DNA of 64,000 nucleotides from positions 53,128 to 117,127 of the forward strand of contig NZ_JAMYWQ010000013.1 in assembly GCF_024160145.1 (NCBI RefSeq), in the 5' to 3' direction. Positions 8,586 through 24,560 of this stretch are shown here, one piece after another. Positions within the stretch are counted from its first letter, which is position 1, and every line of letters starts with the position of its first letter. The stretch is from Serratia nevei. GTDB taxonomy: Bacteria; Pseudomonadota; Gammaproteobacteria; Enterobacterales; Enterobacteriaceae. Made by a program: the position numbers and the translations under genes. The notes under the pieces are model-generated. The model had not been told where the DNA came from and searched no databases. It saw only the letters and a program-made list of their open reading frames with translations.

Positions 8586-11248
8586 GCTCTACCCTGGTGG
8601 TTGAACTTTCCGGCGATAAAACGCTGGAACCCCATCGCCTGGGCGGCAAAGCTCATTCGCTGAATCATTTGATTCAGGCGGGCCTGCCGGTGCCGCCGGC
8701 ATTTTGCATCACCGCGCAGGCTTATCGGCAGTTTATCGAATTCGCCGTGCCGGGAGAGCTGCTCGACACGGGCACGCCGGGCAACGTGCGCGAGGTGATT
8801 TTGAGCGCCGCTATCCCCGCCCCGCTTGACCGGGCGATCCGTCACGCCTGCAAACAGTTGGGCGACGGCGTCTCGATCGCCGTGCGCTCTTCGGCGCTGG
8901 AAGAAGACGGACTGACCCACTCTTTCGCCGGGCAATACGACACCTACCTGCACGTGTGCGGGGATGACGAGGTGGTGCGCAAAGTACAGTCCTGCTGGGC
9001 TTCGCTCTGGGCGGAACGCGCCGCCCAGTATAGCCGGACATCGGCGGCACAGAGCGATATCGCCGTCGTCTTGCAAATCATGGTGGATGCAGACGCCGCC
9101 GGCGTCATGTTTACTCAGGATCCGCTGACAGGCGATGCCAACCACCTCGTCATCGACAGCTGCTGGGGGCTGGGGGAAGGTGTGGTCTCCGGACAAGTGA
9201 CCACCGACAGCTTTATAGTGGATAAGGCGAGCGGCGAGATCCGCGAGCGGCAAGTTCGTCACAAACCACACTATTGCCAACGAGACCCGCAGGGACGGGT
9301 CACGCTGCTGCCAACGCCAGAAGCCAGGCGAGACGCCCCCAGCTTAACCCCGGAACAGCTGCAACAGCTTGCCAGGCTGGCCCGGCAAACGCGGATGATT
9401 TACGGCACGGAGCTGGATATCGAATGGGCGGTGAAAGACGATCGCGTGTGGCTCCTGCAGGCGCGGCCGGTCACCACTCAGGCCAAACCGGTTCAGATGC
9501 TTTACGCCAACCCGTGGGAAAGCGATCCGACAATCAAGGAACGGGCCTTTTTCTCCCGGATGGACACCGGCGAAATCGTCACCGGCTTGATGACGCCGCT
9601 GGGGCTGTCGTTTTGCCAGTTCTACCAAAAGCATATTCATGGCCCGGCGATCAAAACCATGGGGCTGGCGGATATCGCCGATTGGCAGATCTATATGGGG
9701 TATTTGCAAGGCTACGTCTATCTGAATATCTCCGGCTCGGCCTACATGCTCCGCCAATGCCCCCCCACCCGCGACGAAATGAAGTTCACTACCCGCTACG
9801 CCACCGCCGATATCGATTTCAGCGGGTATCAAAATCCCTATGGCCCCGGCGTACAGGGATGGGCTTATCTCAAGAGCGCCTGGCACTGGCTGAAACAGCA
9901 GAGGCATAACCTGCGCAGCGCCGGCGCGACCGTCGATGCAATGATCGCTCTGCGCCAGCGCGAGACGCGCCGCTTTCTGGCATTGGATCTGACGACCATG
10001 ACGCATCAGGAACTGGAACGGGAACTCAGCCGCATCGACGGTTACTTCCTCGACAGCTGCGCCGCCTATATGCCCTTCTTCCTTCAGTCGTTCGCGCTCT
10101 ACGACGCGCTGGCGCTGACCTGCGAACGTTACCTCAAAGGCCGCGGCAACGGATTGCAAAATCGTATCAAGGCATCGATGAACAACCTGCGCACCATCGA
10201 AGTCACGCTGGGCATTATCAGCCTGGTGGAAACAGTCAATCGTCAACCGGCGCTGAAGGCCCTGTTCGAACGACACAGCGCCCAGGAACTGGTCACCGTC
10301 CTGCCTGCCGAGCACGAATCGCGCGCCTTCTGGCAAAGCGACTTCAGCGCCTTCCTGTTCGAGTTCGGCGCCCGTGGCCGCCAGGAGTTCGAACTGAGCC
10401 TTCCGCGCTGGAGCGACGATCCCAGCTACCTGCTGCAAGTGATGAAAATGTATCTGCAACATCCGGTCGATCTGCACAAGAAACTGCGGGAGACAGAGCG
10501 GCTGCGCCATGAAGACAGCGCGGCGCTGCTGAAAGCGATGCCCTGGTTTGGCCGGATGAAGCTGAAGTTCATCACCAAACTGTATGGCGTGATGGCCGAA
10601 CGCCGAGAAGCGACCCGGCCAACCTTCGTCACCGAAACCTGGTTCTACCGCCGCATCATGTTGGAAGTGCTGCGGCGCCTGGAAGCCCAAGGCCTGGTCA
10701 GAACGGCCGATCTGCCCTATGTGGACTTCGAGCGTTTCCGCGCGTTTATGGCGGGAGAACAGTCGGCGCAGGAAGCGTTCGCCGCCGATCTGATCGAGCG
10801 CAATCGCCACCAGCATCTGCTGAACCTGCATGCGGAAGAGCCGCCGATGGCGATCGTCGGGGGATATCAGCCCAGGATGAAAGCCCCCACGGCGGAAAAC
10901 GCCGCCGGCCTGCTCTCCGGCCTGGCGGCCAGCCCCGGCAAAGCGGTGGCGAAAGCGCGCGTCATCACCGATCTGCAGGCGCAGGCCGGCGAGCTACAGC
11001 CCAACGAAATCCTGGTGGCGCGCTTTACCGACGCCAGTTGGACCCCGCTCTTCGCGCTGGCGGCGGGCATCGTCACCGATATCGGCTCCGCACTGTCCCA
11101 CAGCTGCATTGTCGCACGCGAATTCGGCATCCCCGCGGTGGTCAATCTCAAGAACGCCACCCAACTGATCAACAGCGGCGACATCCTGATCCTCGACGGC
11201 GACAGCGGGACGGTCATTATTCAACGCGGAGAACATGCCGATGGCTAG
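8582..11248 (+). CDS. pigC: PigC, prodigiosin synthase (MBC-MAP condensing enzyme)
   Basis: An 888-residue ATP-dependent ligase-like enzyme that joins MBC and MAP to form the tripyrrole pigment. The N-terminal third is an ATP-grasp domain like pyruvate phosphate dikinase / PEP synthase ([40 protein letters not shown]). The C-terminal swivelling domain keeps the phosphorylatable histidine, H840 in [17 protein letters not shown]. The middle (about 330-800) is specific to this family. The start overlaps the pigB stop by four bases. A 170-bp gap to pigD, with no ORF or hairpin terminator seen, is the longest break in the cluster. Confidence 0.97.
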   Translation: MSSTLVVELSGDKTLEPHRLGGKAHSLNHLIQAGLPVPPAFCITAQAYRQFIEFAVPGELLDTGTPGNVREVILSAAIPAPLDRAIRHACKQLGDGVSIAVRSSALEEDGLTHSFAGQYDTYLHVCGDDEVVRKVQSCWASLWAERAAQYSRTSAAQSDIAVVLQIMVDADAAGVMFTQDPLTGDANHLVIDSCWGLGEGVVSGQVTTDSFIVDKASGEIRERQVRHKPHYCQRDPQGRVTLLPTPEARRDAPSLTPEQLQQLARLARQTRMIYGTELDIEWAVKDDRVWLLQARPVTTQAKPVQMLYANPWESDPTIKERAFFSRMDTGEIVTGLMTPLGLSFCQFYQKHIHGPAIKTMGLADIADWQIYMGYLQGYVYLNISGSAYMLRQCPPTRDEMKFTTRYATADIDFSGYQNPYGPGVQGWAYLKSAWHWLKQQRHNLRSAGATVDAMIALRQRETRRFLALDLTTMTHQELERELSRIDGYFLDSCAAYMPFFLQSFALYDALALTCERYLKGRGNGLQNRIKASMNNLRTIEVTLGIISLVETVNRQPALKALFERHSAQELVTVLPAEHESRAFWQSDFSAFLFEFGARGRQEFELSLPRWSDDPSYLLQVMKMYLQHPVDLHKKLRETERLRHEDSAALLKAMPWFGRMKLKFITKLYGVMAERREATRPTFVTETWFYRRIMLEVLRRLEAQGLVRTADLPYVDFERFRAFMAGEQSAQEAFAADLIERNRHQHLLNLHAEEPPMAIVGGYQPRMKAPTAENAAGLLSGLAASPGKAVAKARVITDLQAQAGELQPNEILVARFTDASWTPLFALAAGIVTDIGSALSHSCIVAREFGIPAVVNLKNATQLINSGDILILDGDSGTVIIQRGEHADG

Positions 11249-11418
11249 TCAGCACCACATCCGGCGAAGGTAAACCATCCGCCTGAAAACAGCGCAATTC
11301 AACGAGGGTGATACACGCGGCAACCGCCGCCTGCAGAGACCATCGCGGGCTTCGTCGTGCCAAATTTGCCCGCCTGGCTGAAGCCGTCACTCCATTTTGG
11401 CTGCACAAGGAACTCATC

Positions 11419-16580
<5,162 letters not shown>

Positions 16581-16590
16581 GGAGCCAGCA

Positions 16591-17607
16591 ATGTCTTTAA
16601 CCAAGCAAGATGCCGTCAACCAGATGATGGGTTTTTTCCAGGCCAAGGCGCTGACCGCCGCGCTGGCGCTGAAGCTGTTCGATCAGCTGCGCGATCGGGA
16701 CGCCGACGCGGCGCACATCGCCGCGCGGCTTGACTGCCCGGCGCGCTCGACCGAGCAGCTGCTCATCGCGCTGCGGGCCATGGGGTATCTCGACCAACGA
16801 GACGGCCTTTATCATCTTCCCGCCGCTCACCGCGCTTTTTTGTTGAGCGACGAGCCACAGTGGCTGGGGTGGCTGGGCCGTCATATCGATACCTTCCTGT
16901 ATCCGCTGTGGGGCGAGCTGAAAACGGCGGTTCGAAACGATGCCCACCAACGTCGCACGGTGTTCGGCGACGACCGCAGTTGGTTCGACATCCTGTATCA
17001 AAATCCGGACGACGTGGCGGACTTCCAGGAGTTTCTCGGTAAATTCGCCGCGCCCTTTATCGCCGGCTTCGTTGGTGATTACGACTTCTCGCAACACCGT
17101 GCGTTTCTGGACATCGGCAGCGGGATCGGCAGCCTGCCGATAGCGATCGCCGACGCATACCCGGAGATCGCACTGGCGATCTGCGAACTGCCGCAAGCCT
17201 CGGCGTTTTTGCGCGACAAGCTGGCGCTGCAAGGCTATGGCAAACGCATTGACGTGGTGGAAGGCGATGTCATCAGCGGCGATCTGCCGATCGGCGGCTA
17301 CGACCTGATCCACCTGGGGTGGATGCTGCACGACTACGCCCCGGAGACCCAACTGACCATCCTGCGCAACATCTATCGGGCGATGCCGGCCGGCGGCCGC
17401 TTCATCGCTTCCGAAACGCCGCTGAACGAAGACAAGTCAGGGCCGGAATTTACCGCCCTGCTGTCGCTGAACATGCTGGTCTCCACCGACGGCGGCATCG
17501 AGAGCAGCGCGCAGGAATACCTGGACAGGTTCCGCCTGGCGGGGTTCAGCAACGCGCGCATCATGAAAATAGCCGGCCCACGCACCCTGATCGTCGGCGA
17601 AAAATAA
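16591..17607 (+). CDS. pigF: PigF, S-adenosylmethionine-dependent O-methyltransferase
   Basis: A 338-residue plant-type O-methyltransferase that methylates the hydroxyl of 4-hydroxy-2,2'-bipyrrole-5-carbaldehyde to give MBC. It has an N-terminal winged-helix dimerisation domain (about 1-100) and a Rossmann methyltransferase domain with SAM motif I at 173-181 (LDIGSGIGS), the acidic ELP after motif I, and H247 in GWMLHDYAPE as the likely catalytic base. A weak GGGAG lies before ATG 16591, ten bases after the pigE stop. Published work on Serratia links both PigF and PigN to this methylation; loss of either gives the demethylated pigment norprodigiosin. Confidence 0.96.
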   Translation: MSLTKQDAVNQMMGFFQAKALTAALALKLFDQLRDRDADAAHIAARLDCPARSTEQLLIALRAMGYLDQRDGLYHLPAAHRAFLLSDEPQWLGWLGRHIDTFLYPLWGELKTAVRNDAHQRRTVFGDDRSWFDILYQNPDDVADFQEFLGKFAAPFIAGFVGDYDFSQHRAFLDIGSGIGSLPIAIADAYPEIALAICELPQASAFLRDKLALQGYGKRIDVVEGDVISGDLPIGGYDLIHLGWMLHDYAPETQLTILRNIYRAMPAGGRFIASETPLNEDKSGPEFTALLSLNMLVSTDGGIESSAQEYLDRFRLAGFSNARIMKIAGPRTLIVGEK

Positions 17608-17630
17608 CCAGTTAGCAACGGGAGATCGCA

Positions 17631-17894
17631 ATGTTAGAAAGCAAATTGATCCAGCATATCGCCACCCAGTATCTCGATGGCGATCACGACGGCCTGAACG
17701 CTCAAACCCCGCTGTTTGAACTGAACGTCGTCGATTCCGCCTCCATTTTCGACCTGGTGGATTTTCTGCGTCAGGAGTCTCACGTCGCCATCGGCATGCA
17801 TGAGATCCACCCGGCGAACTTCGCCTCGGTGCAGGCGATGGTCGCACTGGTGCACCGGTTGCAAGCGCAAGTCGCCGCCGGGGGTGTCGCATGA
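17631..17894 (+). CDS. pigG: PigG, peptidyl carrier protein for proline
   Basis: An 87-residue single carrier domain. The serine that takes the 4'-phosphopantetheine arm is S36 in LNVVDSASIF; the usual LGxDS context is reduced to NVVDS, as in the small group of proline carrier proteins. PigI loads L-proline onto the arm and PigA oxidises it there to a pyrrole. ATG 17631 follows GGGAGA, and the stop overlaps pigH (ATGA). PigL, encoded downstream, is the likely activating transferase. Confidence 0.95.
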   Translation: MLESKLIQHIATQYLDGDHDGLNAQTPLFELNVVDSASIFDLVDFLRQESHVAIGMHEIHPANFASVQAMVALVHRLQAQVAAGGVA

Positions 17895-19837
17895 GCGTTC
17901 ACGCCGTCGATAGCGCCGCAAACGCGCATGAAGCCGTCCGCCAGTCGGTGCTGCACACCTTCGCCCGACTGACCGAGTATGAACCGTCGGCGCTGACCCT
18001 GACCAGCCATCTGGAAAACGATCTGGGCGTTGACTCCATCGCACTGGCGGAAATCACCGTGGCGCTGAACCGTCAGTTCCAATTAAATACGCCGCTGGTG
18101 ATCCAAGAGATAAAAACCATTCAGGATGCGCTCGACGGTATTTTTCAGCGCGGTTTCACGCTGCCGACGCCGAACGCCACCACGCAAACTTCCCCCGAGA
18201 CGCCTCAGGCCGGGTTGAGCGCTCTCGTGCGCCAGGTGTTCGCCGCCCACAGCGGATACGACGTGCGCGATCTGGCCCCCGACGCCGCCATCGAAGGCGA
18301 CCTGGGCATCGACTCCGTCGCGGTAGTGCTGGCGCGCAACGAGCTGCTCAAAACGCTGGGCCTGGACGCTGACGCGGCGCTGGCGGAGTGCCGCACGCTG
18401 GCTGAGCTGGAGCACAGCCTGGCGGCGCGGCTGATTCAGGAACAGGGCGAAGCCTGGTTCATCCGCTTTAACCGGCAAACCACCGCCTCCGCCGCGCCGC
18501 AGCCCGCCGTGGCCCCCGCGTCGCCGGACGCGCACGATGAGATAGGCGATCCGCGCACCATGCGGGACTTTGTCGGCATCGAGCACCCGGATTTGTTCCA
18601 TAAAACGCGCGAATTCGGCGCTTTTTATCGCGATAAAAAACAGCGTCAGCTCTACTGGTACGGCATGCCGCTGGAAACGCCGTGCAAAAACCGCGCGGTC
18701 ATGTTCGACGACGTCACCGGTACAAGCCGCGAATTTCTGATGTTCGGCTCCAACAGCTATCTGGGATTGTCGAACCACCCGGAAGTGATCCACGCCATCC
18801 AGGACGCCGCCGGCCTGTACGGCGCCACCAACACCGGGTGCCGAATCATCGCCGGCAGCAACGTGCTGCATCTGGAGTTGGAGCGCAAACTGGCCAGGCT
18901 CAAAGGGCGTGAAGATTGTATCGTCTATCCGTCCGGCTACTCGGCCAACCTGGGATGCATCTCGGCCCTGACCAGTCGACACGACCTGGTGTTTACCGAC
19001 GCCATCAACCACATGAGCATCCAGGACGGCTGCAAGTTGGCGGGCGCGCAGCGGAAAATTTATAACCACTCCTTGACCAGCCTTGAGAAATCGCTGGCCA
19101 AATACGCCGATCACCCCGGCGGCAAGCTGATCGTCACCGACGGCGTTTTCAGCATGCACGGCGATATCGTCGATCTGCCGCGCCTGATGAAGCTGGCCGA
19201 ACGCTATGGCGCGCGCGTATTGGTCGACGACGCGCACGCGACCGGCGTCCTGGGCAAAACCGGCTCGGGCACGGCGGAACACTTCAATATGAAAGGCCAG
19301 GTGGATCTCGAGCTGGGCACCATGAGCAAGGCGCTGTCTGGGCTGGGCGGCTTCGTTTGCGCCGACGGCGAAGTGGTCGAATACCTGCGTTTCTACTCCA
19401 ACTCTTATGTCTTCGCCGCCACCATTCCCGCCGCGGTCGCCGCCGGCGTGATCGCCTCTATCGACGTGATGCTGCGTGAACCCGAGCGGCTGGCCAAGCT
19501 GTGGGACAACATCTACTACTTCCGCACGCTGCTGCTTAACGCCGGTTTTGACCTCGAGCACTCCGACTCGGCCATCATCCCGGTGGTGGTGGGCGACGAC
19601 GCCAAAACCCTGCTGTTCGGGCGCGCCGTTCGGGCACGTGGGCTGTTCTGCCAGACCGTGGTCTTCCCCGGCGTCAGCGTGGGCGACGCCCGCTTACGTA
19701 TCAGCGTGACCAGCGAACACACGCGGGAAGATCTGGATGAGGCCTATGCCATCCTGGTGGCGGCGGCGCTGGAGACCGGCGTGCCGGTCAACGGCGATGT
19801 CCGACGAGAAGAGCGCACGCGCGCTGCCGAGGTCTGA
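17891..19837 (+). CDS. pigH: PigH, tandem ACP plus alpha-oxoamine synthase
   Basis: A 648-residue fusion. Two acyl-carrier domains come first, with phosphopantetheine serines S49 ([10 protein letters not shown]) and S142 ([10 protein letters not shown]), then an Ala/Pro-rich linker (about 195-217), then a PLP-dependent alpha-oxoamine synthase domain (about 225-630) like 8-amino-7-oxononanoate synthase, with [21 protein letters not shown] and the PLP lysine K480 in TMSKALSG. The ACPs carry the malonyl-derived unit condensed with pyrrolyl by PigJ, and the PLP domain decarboxylatively adds serine to release 4-hydroxy-2,2'-bipyrrole-5-methanol (HBM). Serial carriers may increase flux. Confidence 0.96.
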   Translation: MSVHAVDSAANAHEAVRQSVLHTFARLTEYEPSALTLTSHLENDLGVDSIALAEITVALNRQFQLNTPLVIQEIKTIQDALDGIFQRGFTLPTPNATTQTSPETPQAGLSALVRQVFAAHSGYDVRDLAPDAAIEGDLGIDSVAVVLARNELLKTLGLDADAALAECRTLAELEHSLAARLIQEQGEAWFIRFNRQTTASAAPQPAVAPASPDAHDEIGDPRTMRDFVGIEHPDLFHKTREFGAFYRDKKQRQLYWYGMPLETPCKNRAVMFDDVTGTSREFLMFGSNSYLGLSNHPEVIHAIQDAAGLYGATNTGCRIIAGSNVLHLELERKLARLKGREDCIVYPSGYSANLGCISALTSRHDLVFTDAINHMSIQDGCKLAGAQRKIYNHSLTSLEKSLAKYADHPGGKLIVTDGVFSMHGDIVDLPRLMKLAERYGARVLVDDAHATGVLGKTGSGTAEHFNMKGQVDLELGTMSKALSGLGGFVCADGEVVEYLRFYSNSYVFAATIPAAVAAGVIASIDVMLREPERLAKLWDNIYYFRTLLLNAGFDLEHSDSAIIPVVVGDDAKTLLFGRAVRARGLFCQTVVFPGVSVGDARLRISVTSEHTREDLDEAYAILVAAALETGVPVNGDVRREERTRAAEV

Positions 19838-19841
19838 CAGC

Positions 19842-21317
19842 ATGCCGACCTTCACTTCACCTATCCTGGTGGCGCTGTTCAGGCACGCCCGGCACGCGCC
19901 GGAAAGCACCGCTCTGCTGTGCGGCGATCGGCGCTGGAGCTATCGCCGCCTGGCTGACCGCGTCTGCATCATGGCGGCGGCGCTGCGAGGCGCCGGGTTG
20001 AACCAGCGGGCCGTGCTGCTCAACCTGCAGAAAGGGCCAGACGCCGTCGCCGCCATGTACGCATGTTGGCTGAGCGGCAACCACTATGTTCCTGTCGATT
20101 TCAGCCAACCGGCGGCGCGCATCGAACGCATTATCGCCGCCGCCTCGCCCGCGCTGATCGTCGATGAAACCTGGCTGAGCGCGCTCGATGGCCGCACCGA
20201 TCTCGATGGCGCCTGGCCGGAAGCGATCGCCGCGCTCGACGCCCCCCTCGCCGCCATACTCTATACATCAGGCTCCACAGGCACCCCGAAAGGGGTGCAA
20301 ATCACCCATGACATGCTGACGTTTTTCATCGACTGGGCCGTCGGCGATACGCAGCTGACAGCCGGCGACGTGCTGGCCAACCATGCCAGTTTCGCCTTTG
20401 ATCTGAGCACCTTCGATCTGTTCGCCGCCGTTTGCGTCGGTGCGGCGACCTGGATCGTGCGCGAAAGCGAGCAGAAAGATTGCCAGGCCCTCGTTCGCGG
20501 ATTGCAAACGCACGGCGTCACCCAGTGGTACAGCGTGCCTTCGATTTTAGCCATGCTGGAAAAGAGCGCCTTGCTGACGCCGTCGGTGGTGAAAACGCTG
20601 CGCCAGGTCACGTTCGCCGGTGAGCCTTATCCGGCCGCCGCGCTGAGGCGCCTGGTTGCGCATCTGCCGGCCCGGTGCCGCGTCAGCAACTGGTATGGCC
20701 CGACGGAAACCAATGTCTGCACCGCCTACGCGCTGGATCGAACGCAGTTGGCGACGCTGGAGCAGATCCCCATCGGCCATCCGCTGCCCGGCTTAACGGC
20801 ACAGTTGATCGATGAGCAAGGGCACCTGCAGCCGATTGACGGTACGCCGGGCAAACGCGGAGAATTGCTGATCGGCGGGCCGTGCGTTACCCCCGGCTAC
20901 CGCAACGTCGTCTCATCGCGACAAGCGGAATGGCATCCGCGCCAATGCCACGCGACCGGCGACTGGGTGGAGACGACGGCGCATGGCCTGGTCTACCGCG
21001 GCCGCCTGGACGACATGGTGAAAATCAACGGCTACCGGGTAGAGTTGGGCGAGATAGAATCGATCCTTCAGCACCATCCCTCGGTCAGCCAGGCCGCGCT
21101 GTACGTCGAACTCGGCGAACTGAGGCAAAAGCTGATCGCCGTGATCACCCTCCATCCCGGCGCGCCACGCCCCCACCTGCTGGAGCTCAAGCAGTTCCTG
21201 CAGCCCAGGCTGCCCGCCTATATGCTCCCCAGCCAGTTGGTGGTCGCCGACAGCCTGCCCACCAACGCGAACGGCAAGGTGGACAGAGGACGTTTGTCCG
21301 AGGTGGACGCGCGATGA
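19842..21317 (+). CDS. pigI: PigI, L-prolyl-AMP ligase (adenylation domain)
   Basis: A 491-residue stand-alone NRPS adenylation enzyme that activates L-proline with ATP and transfers it to PigG. Core motifs are clear: A3 at [13 protein letters not shown]5 at [12 protein letters not shown]7 at ATGDW, A8 at [20 protein letters not shown], and the A10 lysine in NANGKVDRG. There is no fused carrier domain. An upstream in-frame ATG at 19737 would overlap pigH by 100 bases; ATG 19842, four bases after the pigH stop, gives the family length and was chosen. The stop overlaps pigJ (ATGA). Confidence 0.96.
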   Translation: MPTFTSPILVALFRHARHAPESTALLCGDRRWSYRRLADRVCIMAAALRGAGLNQRAVLLNLQKGPDAVAAMYACWLSGNHYVPVDFSQPAARIERIIAAASPALIVDETWLSALDGRTDLDGAWPEAIAALDAPLAAILYTSGSTGTPKGVQITHDMLTFFIDWAVGDTQLTAGDVLANHASFAFDLSTFDLFAAVCVGAATWIVRESEQKDCQALVRGLQTHGVTQWYSVPSILAMLEKSALLTPSVVKTLRQVTFAGEPYPAAALRRLVAHLPARCRVSNWYGPTETNVCTAYALDRTQLATLEQIPIGHPLPGLTAQLIDEQGHLQPIDGTPGKRGELLIGGPCVTPGYRNVVSSRQAEWHPRQCHATGDWVETTAHGLVYRGRLDDMVKINGYRVELGEIESILQHHPSVSQAALYVELGELRQKLIAVITLHPGAPRPHLLELKQFLQPRLPAYMLPSQLVVADSLPTNANGKVDRGRLSEVDAR

Positions 21318-23602
21318 GCCAGGACATTCATGCCGCGCCGCTGGCGCTGGTCGGCATCGGCTGCGCACTGCCCGGCGTCGACCGTATCGATCTGTCCAAC
21401 GGCGCCGCCTGGTCGGCGCTGTTCGACGCCCCGCCGCCGATGCCGTGGAGCGACGCCGCCGCGCCAATCCGCGGCCGCCAGATCGACGATACCGCGTTTG
21501 ATTTCAAAAAATTCGCCATCCCGCCGCTGTTTCGACTGGCGGTCAGCCGCGAGACCCGTCTGGCGCTGCAGGCCGCCTCCGCCGCCATGCAGCACCTGAC
21601 GTTATCCGACGCATTGCGCGACCGCTGCGATCAATTTTGCGCCACCCATTTGGGCAGTGATGCAGCCTATCGCAACGCCACCAAAATCGGCGCGCTGCGC
21701 AGGCTGGCCGAGCGGCTTGACGCCCAAGGGCTCTCGGCGGCGGCGATCGTGCGCCGAATTGACGATTACAAACAGCCGCTGGCCCAGGCGTTCGGCAGCT
21801 CATCCCACGATCGCGTGGGGGAAATGGCCTCCAGCATTCCCGCGCGCATCGCCCATTTCGCCGGCACGCGCGGCAAATGCCAAACCCTCGACGGCGCCGA
21901 TCTGGGCGGCCTGCGCTTGTTGCAGCTGGCGCAAGACTGCTTTCGCCATGCCGATAGCCGCATGGCGGTGCTAACCGCCGTACAATGCTTCCACCATCAA
22001 CCCCAGGCGGACATGCTGTTGGCGCAGGGCGTTTCCTCTTCGGCCTGTTGGCTGGAAGGGGCGATCAGCCTGGTCGTTTGCCCGCTGGACGTTGCTCAGG
22101 AACAGCGATGGCCAGTGATGGCGCAATTGTCGACCCTGATCGCCGAACGGCAGGCTGCCGCGTCGAACGCCGGTTATTTTGCCGGCGCCAATCAGGTTTT
22201 CTGCCATCTTCTCGACATGCTGTTACAGCGGCGACAGGCGTGCGCCGGCCACTCTTTCACCGGCTATCGCTGGCGGATCGACGCGACACCGACGCCCTCG
22301 TTAACACCGACGGCTTCGTCGCGCATCAGCATCATCGACTATCAGCCCATCACCGCGCAGGGGCTGGATAAAGCGCGTTTCTGGCAGACCTTGCGCAACG
22401 GGGAGGACGCCCTGCGCGATCACCGCCCCGAGCAGCTGCATCCCGCTGCCTTCGTGCGGCCCACGCCGCAAAAGCTCAGCGCCTACACCGCTCATGCCAT
22501 GTGCTTCTCAACGCACGATCCGGCGCAGCTTGAGCTGACGCGGCCCATGATGCCGGCCAAAAAACAGCGCCTCGACGTCACGCAACTGCACGCCCTCAAT
22601 GGCTGCGCGGCCTGGCCCGACAGCCTGCGACGTTTTGAACGCATCGCCATTATCGTCGCCAGCAACCTGTCTCTGAGCGCCGATCGACAACAGGCCATGA
22701 GCGCACTATGGCCGGCATTGCCTCCCGCCGGCCTCTCCCTTTCACCACCGCCCCAACCCGCGATCAACCGCTGGAGCTGGCATGGCGCCTGCGGCCTCGG
22801 CACCGCGCAGCTGTTGGCGCAACAGCTCGGCGTCGAGGCGGACTGCTACGCGGTCGAGGCGGCCTGCGCCAGTTCGCTGGCCGCCTTGCACAATGCGGTC
22901 AGGGCGTTACAGGCCGGCCGCTACGATGCGGTGATCGTCGGCGGCATAGAAACGGCGACGCTCGAACGCGATATGGTGCTGTGCAGTGCGCAAATGATGC
23001 TTTCCGCTTCGCGCATGCGACCTTTCGCCCGACAAGCCGACGGTTTTACTCCCGGCGACGGCGGCGGCTTCTTCATTCTGACCGGCCAGGCGACACCGCA
23101 GGCCATCGCCACCATCGAAGCGATATCGGGATCTTGCGACAGTTATTCCATGACCGCGCCCGATCCCCTGGGCCAGGCGTTGGCGATCGAAAAAACCCAG
23201 AGCCTGACCGCCGTCGAGGCGCACCAGGTACAGTATCTCGAAGCGCACGGCACCGGCACCAAACTGGGCGATCGGGCAGAAGTCGCGTCATTGCATCAGG
23301 GGTATCACCGCGCCGGGCACGCCCCTTTGTATATCGGTTCCGTGAAGTACAACTTCGGCCACTGTTTCGCCGGTGCCGGCGCGCTCAGCCTGTGCAAGGT
23401 GCTGAGCGCTTTCGAACACGGTCAGATCCCGCCCACGCCGGTGGCGACGTTGAATGCCGAACTGCCGCTGGCGGCGATCCCGGCCGAAATCCCGCAAACC
23501 GCGCTCGACTGGCCCCCCGGTGACGATGGGCGCCGGGCGGCGATCAACGGTTTTGGCACCGGCGGCATCAATTACCATTTACTCATCCATCAACCCACCT
23601 AA
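21314..23602 (+). CDS. pigJ: PigJ, double ketosynthase-like protein
   Basis: A 762-residue protein with two ketosynthase-fold halves. The C-terminal half is complete: Cys518 in [12 protein letters not shown], His645 in [12 protein letters not shown] and His683 in [11 protein letters not shown] form the usual Cys-His-His triad. The N-terminal half ([25 protein letters not shown]) is degenerate; where the active cysteine is expected it reads [12 protein letters not shown], so it probably acts like a chain-length-factor partner. PigJ should accept pyrrolyl from PigG and condense it with the malonyl group on PigH. The in-frame upstream ATGs lie inside pigI; ATG 21314 overlaps the pigI stop and fits the family. 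Confidence 0.94.
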   Translation: MSQDIHAAPLALVGIGCALPGVDRIDLSNGAAWSALFDAPPPMPWSDAAAPIRGRQIDDTAFDFKKFAIPPLFRLAVSRETRLALQAASAAMQHLTLSDALRDRCDQFCATHLGSDAAYRNATKIGALRRLAERLDAQGLSAAAIVRRIDDYKQPLAQAFGSSSHDRVGEMASSIPARIAHFAGTRGKCQTLDGADLGGLRLLQLAQDCFRHADSRMAVLTAVQCFHHQPQADMLLAQGVSSSACWLEGAISLVVCPLDVAQEQRWPVMAQLSTLIAERQAAASNAGYFAGANQVFCHLLDMLLQRRQACAGHSFTGYRWRIDATPTPSLTPTASSRISIIDYQPITAQGLDKARFWQTLRNGEDALRDHRPEQLHPAAFVRPTPQKLSAYTAHAMCFSTHDPAQLELTRPMMPAKKQRLDVTQLHALNGCAAWPDSLRRFERIAIIVASNLSLSADRQQAMSALWPALPPAGLSLSPPPQPAINRWSWHGACGLGTAQLLAQQLGVEADCYAVEAACASSLAALHNAVRALQAGRYDAVIVGGIETATLERDMVLCSAQMMLSASRMRPFARQADGFTPGDGGGFFILTGQATPQAIATIEAISGSCDSYSMTAPDPLGQALAIEKTQSLTAVEAHQVQYLEAHGTGTKLGDRAEVASLHQGYHRAGHAPLYIGSVKYNFGHCFAGAGALSLCKVLSAFEHGQIPPTPVATLNAELPLAAIPAEIPQTALDWPPGDDGRRAAINGFGTGGINYHLLIHQPT

Positions 23603-23614
23603 AAAGGCCGCCAG

Positions 23615-23929
23615 ATGCACATTATCGTCCATAAAATTCGGCTAAAAGACATTGCCCACCGCGCCGCGTTTCGCGACTGGGTGGAAACGGTCGATTATCA
23701 GGCTTGCCGCCACCTCGACGCGGTACGCGCCTTCGATGTCATCGAAGTCAGCCCCTCTGCGGAGGCGCCGTTTCACTTTATCGAAATCATTCAGCTGAAC
23801 TCACTGAAAATGTTCGATCGCGAGATGCAAACCCCGCTGTTTCAAAGCCTGGTTGAACGCTTTAATCAGTTGGCGGAAATCGTTGACGAAATCAGCGGAG
23901 AACGCATTGCCGATGGTTATCGAGCCTAG
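23615..23929 (+). CDS. pigK: PigK, small protein of the bipyrrole branch
   Basis: A 104-residue soluble protein with no catalytic motif I can recognise. It begins MHIIVHKIRL and has a compact alpha/beta look, with alternating hydrophobic strands (FHFIEIIQL) and Phe-rich helices like small dimeric ferredoxin-like folds. PigK is conserved in prodigiosin clusters and has been suggested to help the MBC enzymes, possibly as a chaperone, but its role is not visible from sequence. Its last 17 bases overlap the start of pigL, so the two are probably translationally coupled. Confidence 0.9.
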   Translation: MHIIVHKIRLKDIAHRAAFRDWVETVDYQACRHLDAVRAFDVIEVSPSAEAPFHFIEIIQLNSLKMFDREMQTPLFQSLVERFNQLAEIVDEISGERIADGYRA

Positions 23930-24560
23930 CGTGGCGCCACATATCGCTATCGCGCTGGGCGGCACCTACCGCAGCGCCGCCGTTCCGACATTGCGGCATC
24001 TGTCGGCGGTGAAAAGCGACGCGCGGGCGCAGGCCGTCGCGCTGCTGAACCGAACATGGAGCCAGGCGCACGCGGCCGGCTTTACGCTGCGCCATGACGC
24101 GAGCGGACAACCGTTCGGTGAGCACCCCCAGCTGGGACGCCGCCACGTTTCCCTCAGTCATTCGCATATCTGGTACGCCAGCGCCACCGGCGATATCCCG
24201 CTCGGCATCGACTTGCAGCAGTATCGTCCCTTCTCCGGCACGGCGCGGCGCTGGGCCTTTAGCGAGGCGGAGCAGCGATTGGGAGGCATACAGGCCTGCG
24301 CCGTCTGGGCCATTCGCGAAGCATTTTTAAAAAGTCACGGCCGTGGCCTGCCCTACGAGTTGCGGACGATCGGCATCGACTGGCAAGCCGGGCTGGCCTC
24401 AAGCGCCGACGGCAGTTTGGCGAGCAGACGCTTCTGGCTGTGGCGCAGCCTGGACTGGGCGTGCGCACTCTGCTTTCCGGCGCAGGAGAACACATCGTTC
24501 AGGGCGAACGTGACCGTCTCCTCCCTGCCCGCCCCTTCCGCTTTCGGAGCCTTATCATGA
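23913..24560 (+). CDS. pigL: PigL, 4'-phosphopantetheinyl transferase
   Basis: A 215-residue Sfp/EntD-type transferase expected to convert apo PigG and the two PigH carrier domains to their holo forms using coenzyme A. Motifs are SLSHSH (80-85), PLGID with the Mg-binding Asp100, and WAIREAFLKSHGRGL with Glu136 and Lys140. Residue 102 is Gln where many relatives have a metal-binding Glu, and Arg135 replaces the common Lys of WxxKEA. An ATG at 23853 would overlap pigK by 77 bases; ATG 23913 gives the usual length. The stop overlaps pigM by four bases. Confidence 0.93.
   Translation: MVIEPSVAPHIAIALGGTYRSAAVPTLRHLSAVKSDARAQAVALLNRTWSQAHAAGFTLRHDASGQPFGEHPQLGRRHVSLSHSHIWYASATGDIPLGIDLQQYRPFSGTARRWAFSEAEQRLGGIQACAVWAIREAFLKSHGRGLPYELRTIGIDWQAGLASSADGSLASRRFWLWRSLDWACALCFPAQENTSFRANVTVSSLPAPSAFGALS

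Noticed and set aside
11308..11418. 37-codon N-terminal extension of PigD
   Set aside because: No ribosome-binding site before 11308 and unusual composition; ATG 11419 has AAGGA and gives the family length.
11249..11418. Hidden small gene or terminator in the pigC-pigD gap
   Set aside because: No frame with a start signal and no stem plus T-run; treated as untranslated spacer.
18083..19561. 492-residue open frame antisense to pigH (and similar ones under pigC, pigE, mscK)
   Set aside because: Same shadow-frame composition; the sense genes have complete domains and ribosome-binding sites.
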